Positions 36,906-49,257 of a stretch of 64,000 bases of DNA are shown here, one piece after another (position 1 is the first letter of the stretch; each line of letters begins with the position of its first letter). This DNA comes from Takakia lepidozioides (Eukaryota > Streptophyta > Takakiopsida > Takakiales > Takakiaceae): the NCBI GenBank assembly GCA_030704615.1, contig CM060731.1, forward strand, positions 66,384,756 through 66,448,755, read 5' to 3'. The position numbers were made by a program, and so were the translations under genes. The notes under the pieces were generated by a model. It did not search any database. It was not told where the DNA came from and saw only the letters and a program-made list of their open reading frames with translations.

Positions 36906-37839
36906 TTACAAAAGAAGGGTAGGAGGGTAAATAGAATATCCCAAAAGGCTTTTCCAACAATAAAATTAATCGAAAAAAATCTCACACAACTCAGATATAT
37001 ACCATCTATAGATAAAACTTAAGATATTTAATATTAAAATAATTTAATCTTATATATACAAGTGATAGTATATAAAATTTTCATCTTCATCCTCTCTGTT
37101 TTCTAGTTAAATAGTTTCATGCTAGGCTGTCTAAATTATGGTTCTGGCCTTCTTGTGGCATGGGTTCTTGCAAGGTTATTTTTTCCTTGCCTTTAATGAA
37201 ATTTCTGTGTTAGACAAATAAATGATAATCTAAACGGGGACAGAGACCATTAAAATGCATTAAAAGGCGTAAGGAAAGAATGACCTTGTTGGAGCCATTG
37301 AAGCTTACAAACGGGACTAAAGGAAATTAAGATTTTTCTCTGCACAACAAACCAATAATGCATTGCATTTATCCACATAGATTTCATCATCTACTGGTCT
37401 ATATTATACACCACAAACCCCCTTTGGTAAAGTTCCACTCTATTTAACTGCAAGAAGGGATATCATCCAATAGAGTAATCCAAGTTTAGTTTTAAAAAAA
37501 CTTGTCTGCCAATGGGAAGATGGCATGATATAGTGAGGGGCCGGGTGTCAAGGGGGGGTGTCAAGGGGGGGTGGAGGTAGAGGGGAGGGGGAAGGGGGGG
37601 TTTCATGGGTGGACAGGTGGACCATAGGTGGAGGGATAGCTTGGAAAGAGGGAGAGGATAGTATTTAATTTAAAGAAGATGGAAATAACGTTGGAAGAGT
37701 CAATTGCGAACTCCCAATGCCCGACATCCGTCCTCGTCGTCTCTTTCTGGGGACTATGAAACCTTCAGAATGAGCACAAAAATAAAAATAAAAAAAATAA
37801 AATAAATTATCTACGTGAACAAGCACTTGTGGCGCGAAT
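36906..37839. other. AT-rich gap with a G-rich tract
   Basis: No gene. A tandem GTGTCAAGGGGGG repeat and further G-runs lie at about 37,545-37,600 (G-quadruplex-prone on the + strand). Confidence 0.5.
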
Positions 37840-40075
37840 AACTCACAACAGTTCACGCCAGCCTACTCCATCCATCCACATGCGTCTTCGTAGAAGTCTT
37901 ATGCTAGGCCGGGCAAGAGAATATTCTCGAGCAGCCCGGGCTCTTGCTCTTCTTACCCCCGCACCGCCTTCGGCTGATGCCTTCACAGCTTTGGAGAGTC
38001 TCCACCCTGGCGCAAATGGCATCCTACCCCCCTTTGAGGAGGATTTTGAACCTGATGAGGACATTCAATTGGATCGCGATATTTTCATACATGCATTCAC
38101 TCGTAGCCCTCCTCTTGCAGCAGCCGGCCCATCTGGATTGGTGTATGAACATCTCCGTGACTTTCTCAATCCATATGACTCTGCTAGTGGCTTTTCCCAA
38201 CTGTTCCAAGTTTGTTCTTCCATTGTGATTGGGCATATACCTACCGTGGTAGTAGCACGTTTGCTTGGAGCAGTGCCATGACTTTTAGCCATGTCCAAGA
38301 ATACAAGTGGGATTTGTCCTATAATAGTGGGGGAGGTTTTGTATCGTTTGGTGAGCCGATCTATGTGCATCGAGTTTGGGCAGGTCTTTTCTTCTTATTT
38401 CTCTCCCCATTAGTTGGGGGGGCTATCCCAGGAGGTTGTAAAGCAGTGGTGCATGGGATTCGGGCTTCCCTTGACCTTCATCCAGACTGGATCGTCCTTC
38501 AGGTGGATGTAGCAAACGCCTTCAATACGGTTTCTAGAACAGCTATAATTCAGGAATTGTGATCAGCCGGCGGCGCATGCCATCAACTCATCTCTTTTAT
38601 GAAATTGTTTTATACTTCATCCACTCCTTTGTTTTATAGTCATCTGCCCATATTGGAGAGCTTACAGTAATTCAGTCAGAAGTAGGAACGGGTCAGGGTG
38701 ATCCATTAGGGGGACTTATGTTTGCTTTTGCCCACTTCCGAGCCTTTCACTCTTCTGCGCAAGCCTTCCAATCCTGCATTTTTCCGTCTATTGCTGATGA
38801 TACCCACATCACTGGCCCTCATTTTCCATCACTTTGCTACCCAACTCCACTCTCTAGGGCTCACTATTTAACCCCGCAAATCCACCGTTTGGTCACCATC
38901 TTGCTCCCTCGTCCAACCCCCCCCTGCTGGAACTCCCGATCTCTTCTGGAGGAGTGGGCTTATTATCCACAGTTGTTACTGCCCCTACTGCCTTCTTGGT
39001 TAGCTGGCCTTAGTTGCTCCAGCCCTAGCATTTCAGTTTCCGTGTCAACAACGCCCTTTCCTCATGGATGTGGTTGCCCACATTGACGATGACTCTTTGC
39101 CCTTCCAGCAACATCTTCATTCAACGTGAGATTTCCTCCCAAGCACGAGCTTGTCTGCCACATTCCGAACATTTGGTCACTCAAGGTCCGGAGCACTTAC
39201 AGGATACCATCATGGAAAGCGTGCATCGACACTCCTTTGCCATCATGCTTTCCGATGCTCCTTCAAATTCACATCGGGCCACATTTATGTCTTGCGCTGG
39301 GCCAGAGCAGGCGCGTGGCTCATGGTACGACCAACCATTGCACCCTTCCATATGTCATATGTTGTATTTACCACGTCCTTTCAAGTTAGACTTGGTCTTC
39401 CGTATCCCTCTGTATTATGACTGCAATGGTGTCGCCATCCTATCGACTCACTCGGCGTACATCTTCTTCGTTGCCATTGTGGTAGAGAATGCACTACGAC
39501 TCATGACGTCATCCGGGATGCAACAGCAGCGGTTGCCCGCGATGTTGTGGTTCATGTCCTTCGAGAGCAGATGCACATACTCCCATCCCATGATCACCAT
39601 TCCACTCGACGGTAGATTGACATTGTCATCTTTCACAATGGGCTGCGTATATTGGTGGACGTTTCATCGTTGATCCTACTAGGTCAGATCTCCTCCCACA
39701 TGCAGCCTCATCATAGGGAGTTGATGCTTTAGTAGCTGCACAGGGAAAGGAGCGCGACTATCGGGAACGTCATCCCACCGAGACATTCCTCCCTTTGGCA
39801 GTCGAGATCTTCGGTTGTTTGCATCATCATTTCCTCGACTTCTTTTGCACATGTGCCCATCGCGCAGCGGAAAACAATAGCGTTGGAAACCCAAACATCT
39901 ATGTTCTTGTAGCTTTCTTTAGACAACAAGTTTCTATTGCTTTACAAAACGCTCAAGTTCTATCTGTTATACGTTGGGTAGAGCTTGCCGGGGCGGCTTC
40001 GCCTCGCCTCGCCTCCCAACACTTTCTGACCATCCTCTTTCCTAGTGTCCGACCTTCTTCAGGCAGCAGGTGATA
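37840..40075 (+). mobile_element. Broken non-LTR retrotransposon with probable RLE-type end
   Basis: Reverse-transcriptase motifs appear in order but in shifting frames: GPSGLVYEHLRDFL (~38,130), GGAIPGGCKAVVHGI then LQVDVANAFNTVSR (~38,420-38,540, the first catalytic Asp region), GTGQGDPLGGLMFAFAH (~38,690-38,740) and ADDTHITGP (~38,790, the ADD active site). Downstream are GAWLMVRPT (~39,315), HPIDSLGVHLLRCHCG (~39,435, a Cys/His knuckle), and IDIVIFHNGLRILVDVSS (~39,620-39,670), whose spaced acidic residues suit a restriction-like endonuclease. PLAVEIFGCLHHHFLDF follows near 39,795. Many frameshifts and stops make it inactive. The RLE assignment is inference from motif order. Confidence 0.72.
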
Positions 40076-41193
40076 CTAGAGTAGTTTGATTTCTTCTTGT
40101 CAATATATCTAGCCCTATGAAATTATGTTTCTCCTCTAGGGGACAGTTTTACCCATTTGTACAGTCACCCAACTTGGGTCTTTTTATAAAGCTGTGCGGA
40201 AATTTCACCACTTCTAGAAGAAGGCTCCATTGAAGGTGAGAGGGTTCGGGCCTGCCACCTCCAAAGAGGCTATTCAAGGGGGCGCTCCTCCTTGCTACTT
40301 ACTACACAGTAATAACTACTTTAGTTATTGGGCTCAGCTACATAACTAAATTAATTAATAGAGAGAGAAAAAATGAGTGAATAGAGGGAGAACAGGAGTA
40401 GAGGTTTTGGGAGATTTTCCCAGCTAGTTTTGGGAGGGGAAGACTTAGGAGAGGAGGACCTTCTGCAGTCAACAGCTCCTTTCCACTCCACAGATTGGTG
40501 CCCAGGCAAAAGCTTGCTGTTACCATTCTTTGCAATCGGCTGGACCACCCCAAATCGCTTGCTAGGAAGAGGTAGACTTGCGGTTTTATTAATGTGACAT
40601 GCGAAGGCAATGGGCTGCAACTGCATGGGCAGAAGCAAGGCTCATGCAATGACACATTTGAGCTTCTATGAGGTTATGAGCAGACTAGGCGTGATGGCAG
40701 GTACCTTGTGTGGTCTGCTTCTCCAGACTTGCAGGAGCACAAAAATTCAAAACGGGCTGATGATCATCATGGAGAGAAAAGCGGCTCAATGGTGGCACTA
40801 AGAGAATTCCTACTTAAGGATCTGAAAGGAATGCTACCGAACTGAAGTGTAGTTGCCAGATGAAACATTTGTCACTCATGGAACAGGGTCACCTGTTCTG
40901 AAACACACGTACAACTGGCTTACATTCTCCAAAGAAGGTAGCAGCTTGAAAGCAGCAAGAGCCCCTTTCCGTGTTTTTCACACAGTAGAGACACCCAAGA
41001 CAGGGATCTGAGCTGATTGTTTCGTTGTTTCCTGACACATTCAAGCAGAACATGGGAGGAAAGTGTAACAGGTCCCTCCACGTCTCAAACAGAGAAAAAG
41101 AAAAGATTTTGAGCCGTCCCAAAGGAATACGAGCCGTAAGATAACCTCAGGTCAAAATTTGTTTCTTTCCAGCAATAATACAATCGAAGTTCA
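40076..41193. other. Intergenic, 3' side of the helicase gene
   Basis: No gene recognised. It contains the likely 3' UTR of the helicase (below 41,194). Confidence 0.5.
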
Positions 41194-44100
41194 CTAAAGG
41201 CGAGTAAACTGGCGCTTATCACCAGCTGCACGCTTTCCGTAAGGATTGCTGGCACTGAAGCTGTGGCCACTGCCCCGCCCCTCCCCCTGGCCTCGTTTGC
41301 CTGCTGCACCCTTCCTGAACTTGGCTGCATTGCTGTCTAGGTTCAAGTTAACTTTGGGTGGACAACTGAACCCAAATGAGGCTGCCACTGCCTGCATCCA
41401 AACAATTAACAGCAATGCCCCACACATCAATACTGGCTCTGCAAGAGGCCCACTTCCATGGCTACTTATCAACCCAGGGCTGACTGAGTGACTAGAAGAC
41501 AACACACCAACACTAGTGCTAGTTACAGCTTCTTCACCACAGAACATAAACCAAGCTTCATTTGGACCAAACTCCAGCCGGCGTTCCTGGAGTTCTTTCG
41601 CAGCAACCTTCCATTGCACTTGCCTAAGAGAGGTTTAAGAACAACCCAAAATGTTTGCACCATATTGACAGTGAGACCTCAGTTATGACCACAACAGAAA
41701 TTGCTCTGTACTAAATGTACCTATGCCAGCTCTCATTGACCATGCCAGTGAATATTATATCATACCCTTTCGGCTGTGGTCTTCCCATCCACTTAAAACC
41801 TCCTGAAGCTGGTCCTGGGTTTATATGTTCACCCACCAGAGTATGTACACAAGAGATAGAGAGCAAGGGAGGGAGAGAGTCCAACATTTCCCACTTTGTC
41901 AGGTACTGAGGCATGCAGGGGAATATATGGTCTGCTTCCACGTACAGGAAGATGTCAAGAAAGCCAGTTAAGTTCGACTTAATCAGATTGAAACTCTCTC
42001 ATTCAACAGGAAATATGTTCAGGAAGCTGAAGTACAGCCCATCATTGGGTGTGGAGAGCTATGACAGTTCCATACTGACTCAACACCTCGCATGCAGGGG
42101 CTTTATCATGGGGGTCAATGGCTGCAACACCACAGCATACCTGGAGATCAAGGCGATGGACGTTGAAGATATCTTTCATGGCATGAGAGTTGTAGGCCAG
42201 CAAATAGGAGCGGTAGGCATCACGTGCTGATTGATGCAGATAGAAGTTTTTTTCGACAAGTTTTACCTAAGAACCCAGATATACACATGTGAGCCATGAT
42301 GTCTCCTCATCAATCAAGCAATGTCCACAGTTAAATGTTCCAAACTGCAGTAGTGCAACAACTGCTACATTCCTCCATTTCTTGACTGCTAGACTGACAA
42401 GGCATTCTCTGCACCTCTCTCTTTCAATCCAAATCTGTGGCAGGTTGAGGAGCAGAAATGCTGGAATCAACCTTGTGTTTTCTAGCATGATATCTATAAC
42501 AGCCATACATAAACACCGGAGTCCCTCTGATTTATTAGTTATATGCACAACCACCAACAAGTTTTGGCTTACTTCCCAATCCCTGGGTAGAAAGTACAGT
42601 TCTCCTGGAGGGTTACTATCCAAGCACTATGCTCTCAAAGCTACACCATCGCCAACATTTGGCAGGGGTGGGCAATAAGTAGGATCTCTGAGTTCCCAGG
42701 ACGAAGGAAAAGTTAGCAACGGACCAGTTGTGATTGGACATTAGCAATCTTGTTCGGTGGAAACTCATACTCATTGAGTGGAACTTTTGCAACCTGGACA
42801 TGAATGCAAATCAAAATTATCAGTGTCTGCCATGGCTGGTAACCATCAGCTTGGAACTGCCAGGAGTTGGAAAATGACAAGACTCCATTCCCAATCACAG
42901 GTGATAAGGTAAGCTGTACATCATAACAACTATGGAGTAAACAACCAAATGTGCTGATCAATACAACATAAAGTCCACAATATGCGCAAGCACAAGTGGA
43001 GATAAAGAGAAGGTTAAAAACCTTCAAGTAGCGAAGGAAACCAAGCTCTTCAGGGATAAGAAACAGCAGTGCCCGTCCTTGGGCCCCTTCTCCTCTCGCT
43101 GTACGACCCACTCTATGAATATATTCCTACAAGACAAGACACATGCAATTGAGTTTTGATAATGATTGACAATTACAAGGTTCTAGATAAGGGATCCCTC
43201 AGCTAGCAAAGAATGTACTCATAAGATGTCATTGGCCGTAGCCTTGTGGCCATTGAACCCACGCCCAGTTTGAGCGGAACACAAAGGGACAGAAACTACG
43301 TCAGGGCTGACGCTGGTAGTATGACTTCCCTTGGAACAGAAACATCAGCTAGCAAAGAATGTACTCATAAGACGTTGTTTGCCGTAGCCTTGCGGCCATT
43401 GACCCCGCGCCCAGTTTGAGCGGAATATAATGGGACAGAACCTACCTCAGTCAGGGGCTGACGTCGGTAGTAAGACTTACCTTGATAAAGGACATTGATT
43501 CGGGTTTTCCAGATATCCTCTAGAAATCCCTTCACACAAGCATCAATCTGCTGTGTGTGGTTTGCCCAGTAACTAGGCCCCAGAAGGGCCTGGGCTTTTG
43601 GCTCAGCCTCGAGACTTTCAAAGTTGGTAAACATCGGTACAGGCACAATTCTCTTGATAGATTGGAGTAGAGCAGCTAGCAAACAGATCGTTCAAGAGGC
43701 AATACAGTAAGAAGTAATCAACAGTTTGAAGTGATGCACACCATACCCTGGGGTCATCAGGAGGGTCATACTGAATGATCCAGTCCTGCAATGAGAAGTG
43801 CACATTAGATCAGTAAGAAGTAATCAACAGTTTGAAGTATTTTACACATACCCTGGGGTCATCAGGAGGGTCATACTGAATGACTGCAATGAGAAGTGCA
43901 CATTAGATCATAACAATTAAAAGGCATGCTGGGAGAGGATTGAATAATAGCTTGCATCCCCAGTCTAACTGCAGTCTCCCCTCCCTTTTATGGCAGAGCT
44001 TCCAACAGGTCACACTACCTAAGTCACCCCTGCCACGCCTCATTACCAGTCAAATTGGGTCCCTGGAGACTTTCCAAGCATCTAGTGGTAGAATTCCCAG

Positions 44101-47100
44101 TTGCATTATAACTAGCTGTGAAAAACTCCATGTCCTAAGAGGAGGCAGTAGCTCTAGTGCATAGAGAAGATACTAAAAGGTAGCTGACCTGCCTTTCAAT
44201 CAAGTTGTCTTCATTGCGGCGTACAGCCAGCTGTGCCATGCAGCAAAATAGGATGGCTTCACAGGATGGCTTCACAGGATGGCAAGATGAGTGCATTTTA
44301 TTGTTCATGACTGGACTCACTTAAGAGAATGTACTAATAAGATGTTTGCCACAGCTCTGTGGCCAATGAGAGAGAGGAAGACGAGGGAGAGCAAAGCAGC
44401 AAGGTACCATAGGGTAGGAGCTTGACAAAGGTCAAAACAAGAGAGATGGCCTACCACTGCTGGAATGTCAAGACCACGGGCAGCCACGTCGGTGCAAAGA
44501 AGGATGCCCTTTTCGGCATTGCAGAATTCAAAGTAGGTTGAGGTTCGCTTTTGCTGCTTCTGTTTCCCATGGATGTCGAGGCAGGGGATGTCAATGTAGT
44601 TGAGCATCTCACTGTGGAATTTGACTGAGTTACATGATGAAAAGAACACCATTATCTGTTAACGATCCAGGCCAATATCCAATTAGTGGTATCTCTTACT
44701 ACCAATTCACTTATATGACGTGACGCACATTCGGGCCATTAGTAGTACAATTCCACAGTGGAAGTAACTTTATACCATATTCATAGGGTATTGTCTGAAA
44801 CCTCTCGACCTGCCCTACAAACTCAACTTGTGTTTGGGACCAAATAGAGGGAAGCTAAATCTCACAAAAGGGCATCATTGTCTTCACTAGCCTTCAGGAC
44901 ATCCATCGCAGTTCCGAGTCAATTTGTCACCTTACTAGCCGGGAAGAGAAAGGCTCTAACGCCAAAATGCTCCAAAATGTTGCAGTATGAAACTGCCATA
45001 CAGTAGTAGTCCATGGCAAGGTCAGTACGTTAGGCTTACACAACCCACCTTCTTCTTTAGGTTCTTTTTCAAGAAAGTGAACAGGAGGAGAAAGCGTTGT
45101 GTGCTCGACACCACACAATAGCCTTGCTCCAAGCCTTCCACTGTGGCCTGCCCTCCACAACAGACCCCAATGATAAATGTACAGAGAAAGATACCAAGCG
45201 AGAGAGCAAGAGCTATAGCCACCTACATGCCACCTTAATTGTACAATTCATATGCTTTCTGGCATAACTCAATACCAGCCATTGAATTAGCTACCATGCA
45301 ACCCTGTAGCCAGATTTTCATTGGATCACTTTCATAGCCTGGGGAGTCAAAAACCAGACATGCTACAGCAGGAGTAGTATGCTGCATAGTGTGCCCCTTA
45401 AAGGGGATGCCACAGTCAATTCCTGTGCAAAGAATGGAAGCCAATGCAAAGTCTTATATCTTCTAACCTTCGCAAACGTAAAATGAGGTTAGTTCGATGA
45501 CTGCAAAATTTAAGGCAATCTAACATTGCGAGAACTAGATTAGATGCGACTTACTTTACATATATCAAGAGTAGGCAATAATACACTACCTTGGATCTGC
45601 CATCGTCAACACCAATGTATAAGGGTGCACTTTTGAAGGACACGCGTGCCAGATCCTCAACCTGCATCAATTCAATCGTATATCAATATTTATTGGACTC
45701 AACACGACTTGCACGTAGACCAGTCATGCTATTATTAAGGAAAGGATCTGTTCCATCCTCGACAGACACATGGCTTTACAAATTGGTGATGGAGGCAAAT
45801 TCCTATCGAGTCCTGCAAAATCTATAATTAAACTTCAAGAAAAGGATGTCACCTCCCTGTTTCTCACACTGATTCAAGTAAAAAGATGTACCTTTGTGGT
45901 CTGTGTAGCAGAGAAAAGCACAGTTTGTCGCTCCTGCATTGTAGTCAAACTTGTCTCAGACCCTCTGTGTATGCTAAAGAAAGAATGTAAGTTCTCTTAG
46001 TGGTTAGGCCACTTAGTATCTTTGAGCTCAAGATCTGGAACCAACCAGACAGATTAAACCAGCCATAAATTATCAGAAGTCTTGGCTTGCGGCCTATGCC
46101 GGAGGCTCTGTGACCCATCCTTGAGCAGAGGCATCGCCTAGTCAAAGAAAGTACCTGGGGACTATACAGCTTATAGGGGAAAGGAACTATTTAAATGCAC
46201 TGCTTGGGTTCAGTGTCATCGTTCTTTTATTGATGTTACAGGAGTTTCTGAAAGCAGTGCTGTATCTCAAGCCATCATTTGATGAGACTCTGAACGAAAT
46301 CCTGTCAAAGGTTACTGTGCTGGAGTAAGAACCACTGAAGGTATGAAGACATGTCTTCCAACACAAGGTCATCTCATAGTAAAAGTTGAGGCAAGGTCAC
46401 AAATTGATTGCCTTTGGAAGAAGCTTGATAATCTGTTTCATTTCCTCCTCAAACCCTATCTCCAAAATGCGGTCCGCTTCATCAATGACCAGACACTGTC
46501 CAACCCTAGTCAAAGAAAGTACCTGGGGACTATACAGCTTATAGGGGAAAGGAACTATTTAAATGCACTGCTTGGGTTCAGTGTCATCGTTCTGTTATTG
46601 ATGTTACAGGAGTTTCTGAAAGCAGTGCTGTATCTCAAGCCATCATTTGATGAGACTCTGAACGAAATCCTGTCAAAGGTTACTGTGCTGGAGTAAAAAC
46701 CACTGAAGGTATGAAGACATGTCTCCCAACACAAGGTCATCTCATAGTAAAAGTTAAGGCAAGGTCACAAATTGATTGCCTTTGGAAGAAGCTTGATAAT
46801 CTGTTTCATTTCCTCCTCAAACCCTATCTCCAAAATGCGGTCCGCTTCATCAATGACCAGACACTGTCCAACCCCGACATACAAGCAGAAATCTGTCAGT
46901 ACACTTTGGGCCAACGGATGCAAACACTGCTGGAATGGACTGCATAAGGTAATGGCCTAGCAGTTAAAGAGACTCTCTCTCTCTCTCTCTCTCTGGCCAC
47001 AAGGCTGCCCAACGTCTTATGAGTACATTCTCTCTCCAGCATCTCTTCAGCTGTGCTGAAACTGGGCATGAAGCCTATGGCTACAGGCCTCTGCCAAGTA

Positions 47101-48946
47101 CAATTAGATCCTGCTTCAAAGACATCACCACAACTACCTCCATGATAATCTCTTCAAATCAGTTTCGTCTCTGCTCAACCACAGGCCTTCATTACTCACA
47201 TATTAAAGCAAAGAAATGGCACTAAGACATTATTTGGCACCTGGCTGGACACCAACCATGAAGCGAACAGACAAACCTTCAGATTTTTGTAAAGAAAACC
47301 TTTGGTATTTTGAAGATGATCCAAGAGGCGACCAGGTGTGGCTACCACAAGATTCACACCCTTGGCCAGCTTCTCAGCTTCTGTGCGCCTGTTGGCTCCG
47401 CCCATGACAATGCCATGAGTTTGCTTGTGGTATTTCAAAACATCCCTTGCAACCCCATATATCTGCACCATGATATCTTTCTTTTCTCAGTATCAAGATT
47501 TTTTTTTGTAAACTCCCATTTTATTTTCCATACTCTTCGAGCCTTGAAGATGCAGTCAAAAGCTCTTGGTCACTTCAGACTGTCTTCACAACTGGTCTGA
47601 CTAAACAATGCTGATTGGCTAGTTCACTGGCACAAACATGGAGTCCAACCTGCATGGCAAGCTCACGAGTGGGGGAGATAATGATGACGCCAGTGCCATT
47701 GCGAGGCATGAAGTGTGCATGGTATAGCAGTTCTGCTGCTGGCACCAAGAACGCGAGAGTCTTCCCAGACCCAGTGCGAGCTGCCCCCAGCACATCCCGT
47801 CCAGTAAGCAGCTGGGGGATGGACCGTGCCTGGATCTGCAAGAACCCTACAGATCCGTCAGAAATAGTCCAAGTTTGGCATTGAGAGTGAGCCACATGCT
47901 CTGACCCGATGATTCACGAGGGGTGTGCGATATAACTGTCACGGCATTTCTCACCTGCTTTCTTGGTTCAGTACAGCATGAGATAGTAGCTACTCCACTA
48001 GTGGACTTCACACGTTAACTGTATCCCACACCGCAACCAAGGTCAAATCTCCACCTTGGTTTTGACTGAATCATAGTAATAGATTCCTGGGAGCTCTGGC
48101 TGCAGTTCCTTAACAAGCCACATCTGTTCTCACCGAAAAAATTGGTTGAATTTGCAAAATTTGAGAGCAAAGTAATTCTGCTGTCTTTGTCTACATGCAA
48201 CTGCAACCTCATCAACTAGCTAGTTTATTCTACATACTGCAGTCCTGTCAACAATCATGGGTTTCGTACCAACGTACTACAAACCAACTCAGAAGGACAC
48301 ATTCCAGCTTCGGACGCCTATTCTGATTGTAATGCAGTACCTCAGTCATATGAGTAAATCCAGTGTCGAGGATTGCATTCTTCGTCGGTTCTGAAACAGG
48401 CAAGTTCTCAAACGCGGTGCTACTCATGATCCCACCAACCTCAACTGTGCCCCCATCCAGCATCTCCATCTCGAACTTCACCTTCTTTCGCTTCTTTCTG
48501 CTGTCAGTGGAACGCTGTTCTAAATCCTCTAACCCCTCCTCCTTACCATCTGCATCTTCCATATCACCCAATCTTTGTTGCTGAGGCTCCGAGCTCTCGA
48601 CCTCTTTGTCTCCGTTGCCTTCCTCTCCCTCTCCTCCAACAAGCTCATCGTCCCTCTCACTAACGTCCCCTTCCACATCCGAAACCCTAATTTCATCATC
48701 CTCTAATTGTGCTTCCGAAATAACAACCTCCGGCAATGCCGGCCTCTTCCTTGTCTTCTTTGTCACCTTCCCATTGGAAGAAGGGCTCAACCGAGAGACG
48801 CCATCCGAAATCCTTGGTTTGCCACTTACCTTGTCAATCGACCCCTTCTTTAGCTGTTTGGGAGACGCAGAGTGGGAATGGAAGGCAGCTAAGGTCTTCT
48901 TCTTGTGCGGGCTCGTGGAATTCTCGGCCTGCCGAAGAGCACCCAT
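41194..48946 (-). CDS. HAS1: DEAD-box RNA helicase, HAS1/DDX18 type
   Basis: HAS1/DDX18 helicases (plant RH27/RH51) act in the nucleolus on large-subunit rRNA. Thirteen exons join in phase: 48946-48341, 47835-47650, 47462-47277, 46863-46780, 45933-45892, 45661-45590, 45147-45049, 44655-44455, 43785-43747, 43126-43022, 42793-42725, 42266-42141 and 41391-41194, giving about 670 residues. Residues 1-165 are acidic/basic and disordered. Motifs: [10 protein letters not shown] (220-228), Ia PTRELA (~257-262), Ib TPGR (~306-309), II DEAD (331-334), III SAT (362-364), [18 protein letters not shown] (480-488) and [10 protein letters not shown] (509-516). The family tail [15 protein letters not shown] and [15 protein letters not shown] separates it from other DEAD proteins. 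The motif II exon exists twice in tandem (second copy 46495-46412); total length assumes one is used. Both copies end at a GC donor. The RNA-binding tail is Gly/Arg-rich. Confidence 0.94.
43200..43491. repeat. 146-bp tandem duplication in an intron
   Basis: Two units with period 146 (starts at 43,200 and 43,346), each beginning CAGCTAGCAAAGAATG and including copies 2 and 3 of the short interspersed repeat (43,211-43,283 and 43,357-43,429). It lies in the helicase intron before exon 10. Confidence 0.85.
43705..43913. repeat. 106-bp tandem duplication containing helicase exon 9; one copy broken
   Basis: Units start at 43,705 and 43,811 (CAGTAAGAAGTAATCAACAG). The first holds the intact 13-codon exon 43785-43747 ([13 protein letters not shown]). 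The second, upstream in gene order, has lost 7 bases at its 3' splice junction (exon remnant 43,883-43,852). Using it would give 32 bases and shift the frame. Confidence 0.85.
44331..44381 (+). repeat. Short interspersed repeat, copy 4 (partial)
   Basis: GAATGTACTAATAAGATG followed by TTTGCCACAGCTCTGTGGCCAATGA (shown in two parts), matching the first half of the unit at 22,537, then an AG run. It lies in a helicase intron. Confidence 0.6.
46141..46876. repeat. 368-bp tandem duplication containing the DEAD-motif exon
   Basis: Units at 46,141-46,508 and 46,509-46,876 differ at only about five positions. Each includes the full 84-base exon for [19 protein letters not shown] and KQIIKLLPK with its own 3' splice site (GGACAG) and GC 5' splice site. 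The exon copies themselves are identical. The exon is phase 0 at both ends, so skipping either copy or including both keeps the frame. Confidence 0.93.
46995..47032 (-). repeat. Short interspersed repeat, copy 5 (inverted)
   Basis: GGCCACAAGGCTGCCCAACG then TCTTATGAGTACATTC, the reverse complement of the unit at 43,357, next to a (CT)n run. It lies in a helicase intron. Confidence 0.6.
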
Positions 48947-49249
48947 ACCTGTCTCTCTTCCCCAGCCACCTTGCCTGCATCACCAGAGTTCTCTCGTACA
49001 ACAGAATTCCTACTCCTTTTGCCAGAAACCCTACAATGCCAGCGGACGGATGTGGATGTGGATCGACGGACAGCTCGTTTCTCTGGACAGACTCCGTCGG
49101 GGCGCCACCCCTCGGCAGACACTAGAGGGATGCCCGGGCAAAAACTGCCCGCCCTGCAACGTACTCCACGCCACGTTGGCGCACATCCCTCGCCCTCCTC
49201 CCTCCCCCTTGACTCCCTGCTTCTCAGCGCCACGCGGGCACAAGGCTGC
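48947..49249. other. 5' flank of the helicase gene
   Basis: About 300 bases of GC-rich sequence between the helicase start codon and the target duplication of MITE copy 2. It probably holds the core promoter and 5' UTR. No clear TATA box was seen on the minus strand. Confidence 0.4.
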
Positions 49250-49257
49250 CTGTGGAC

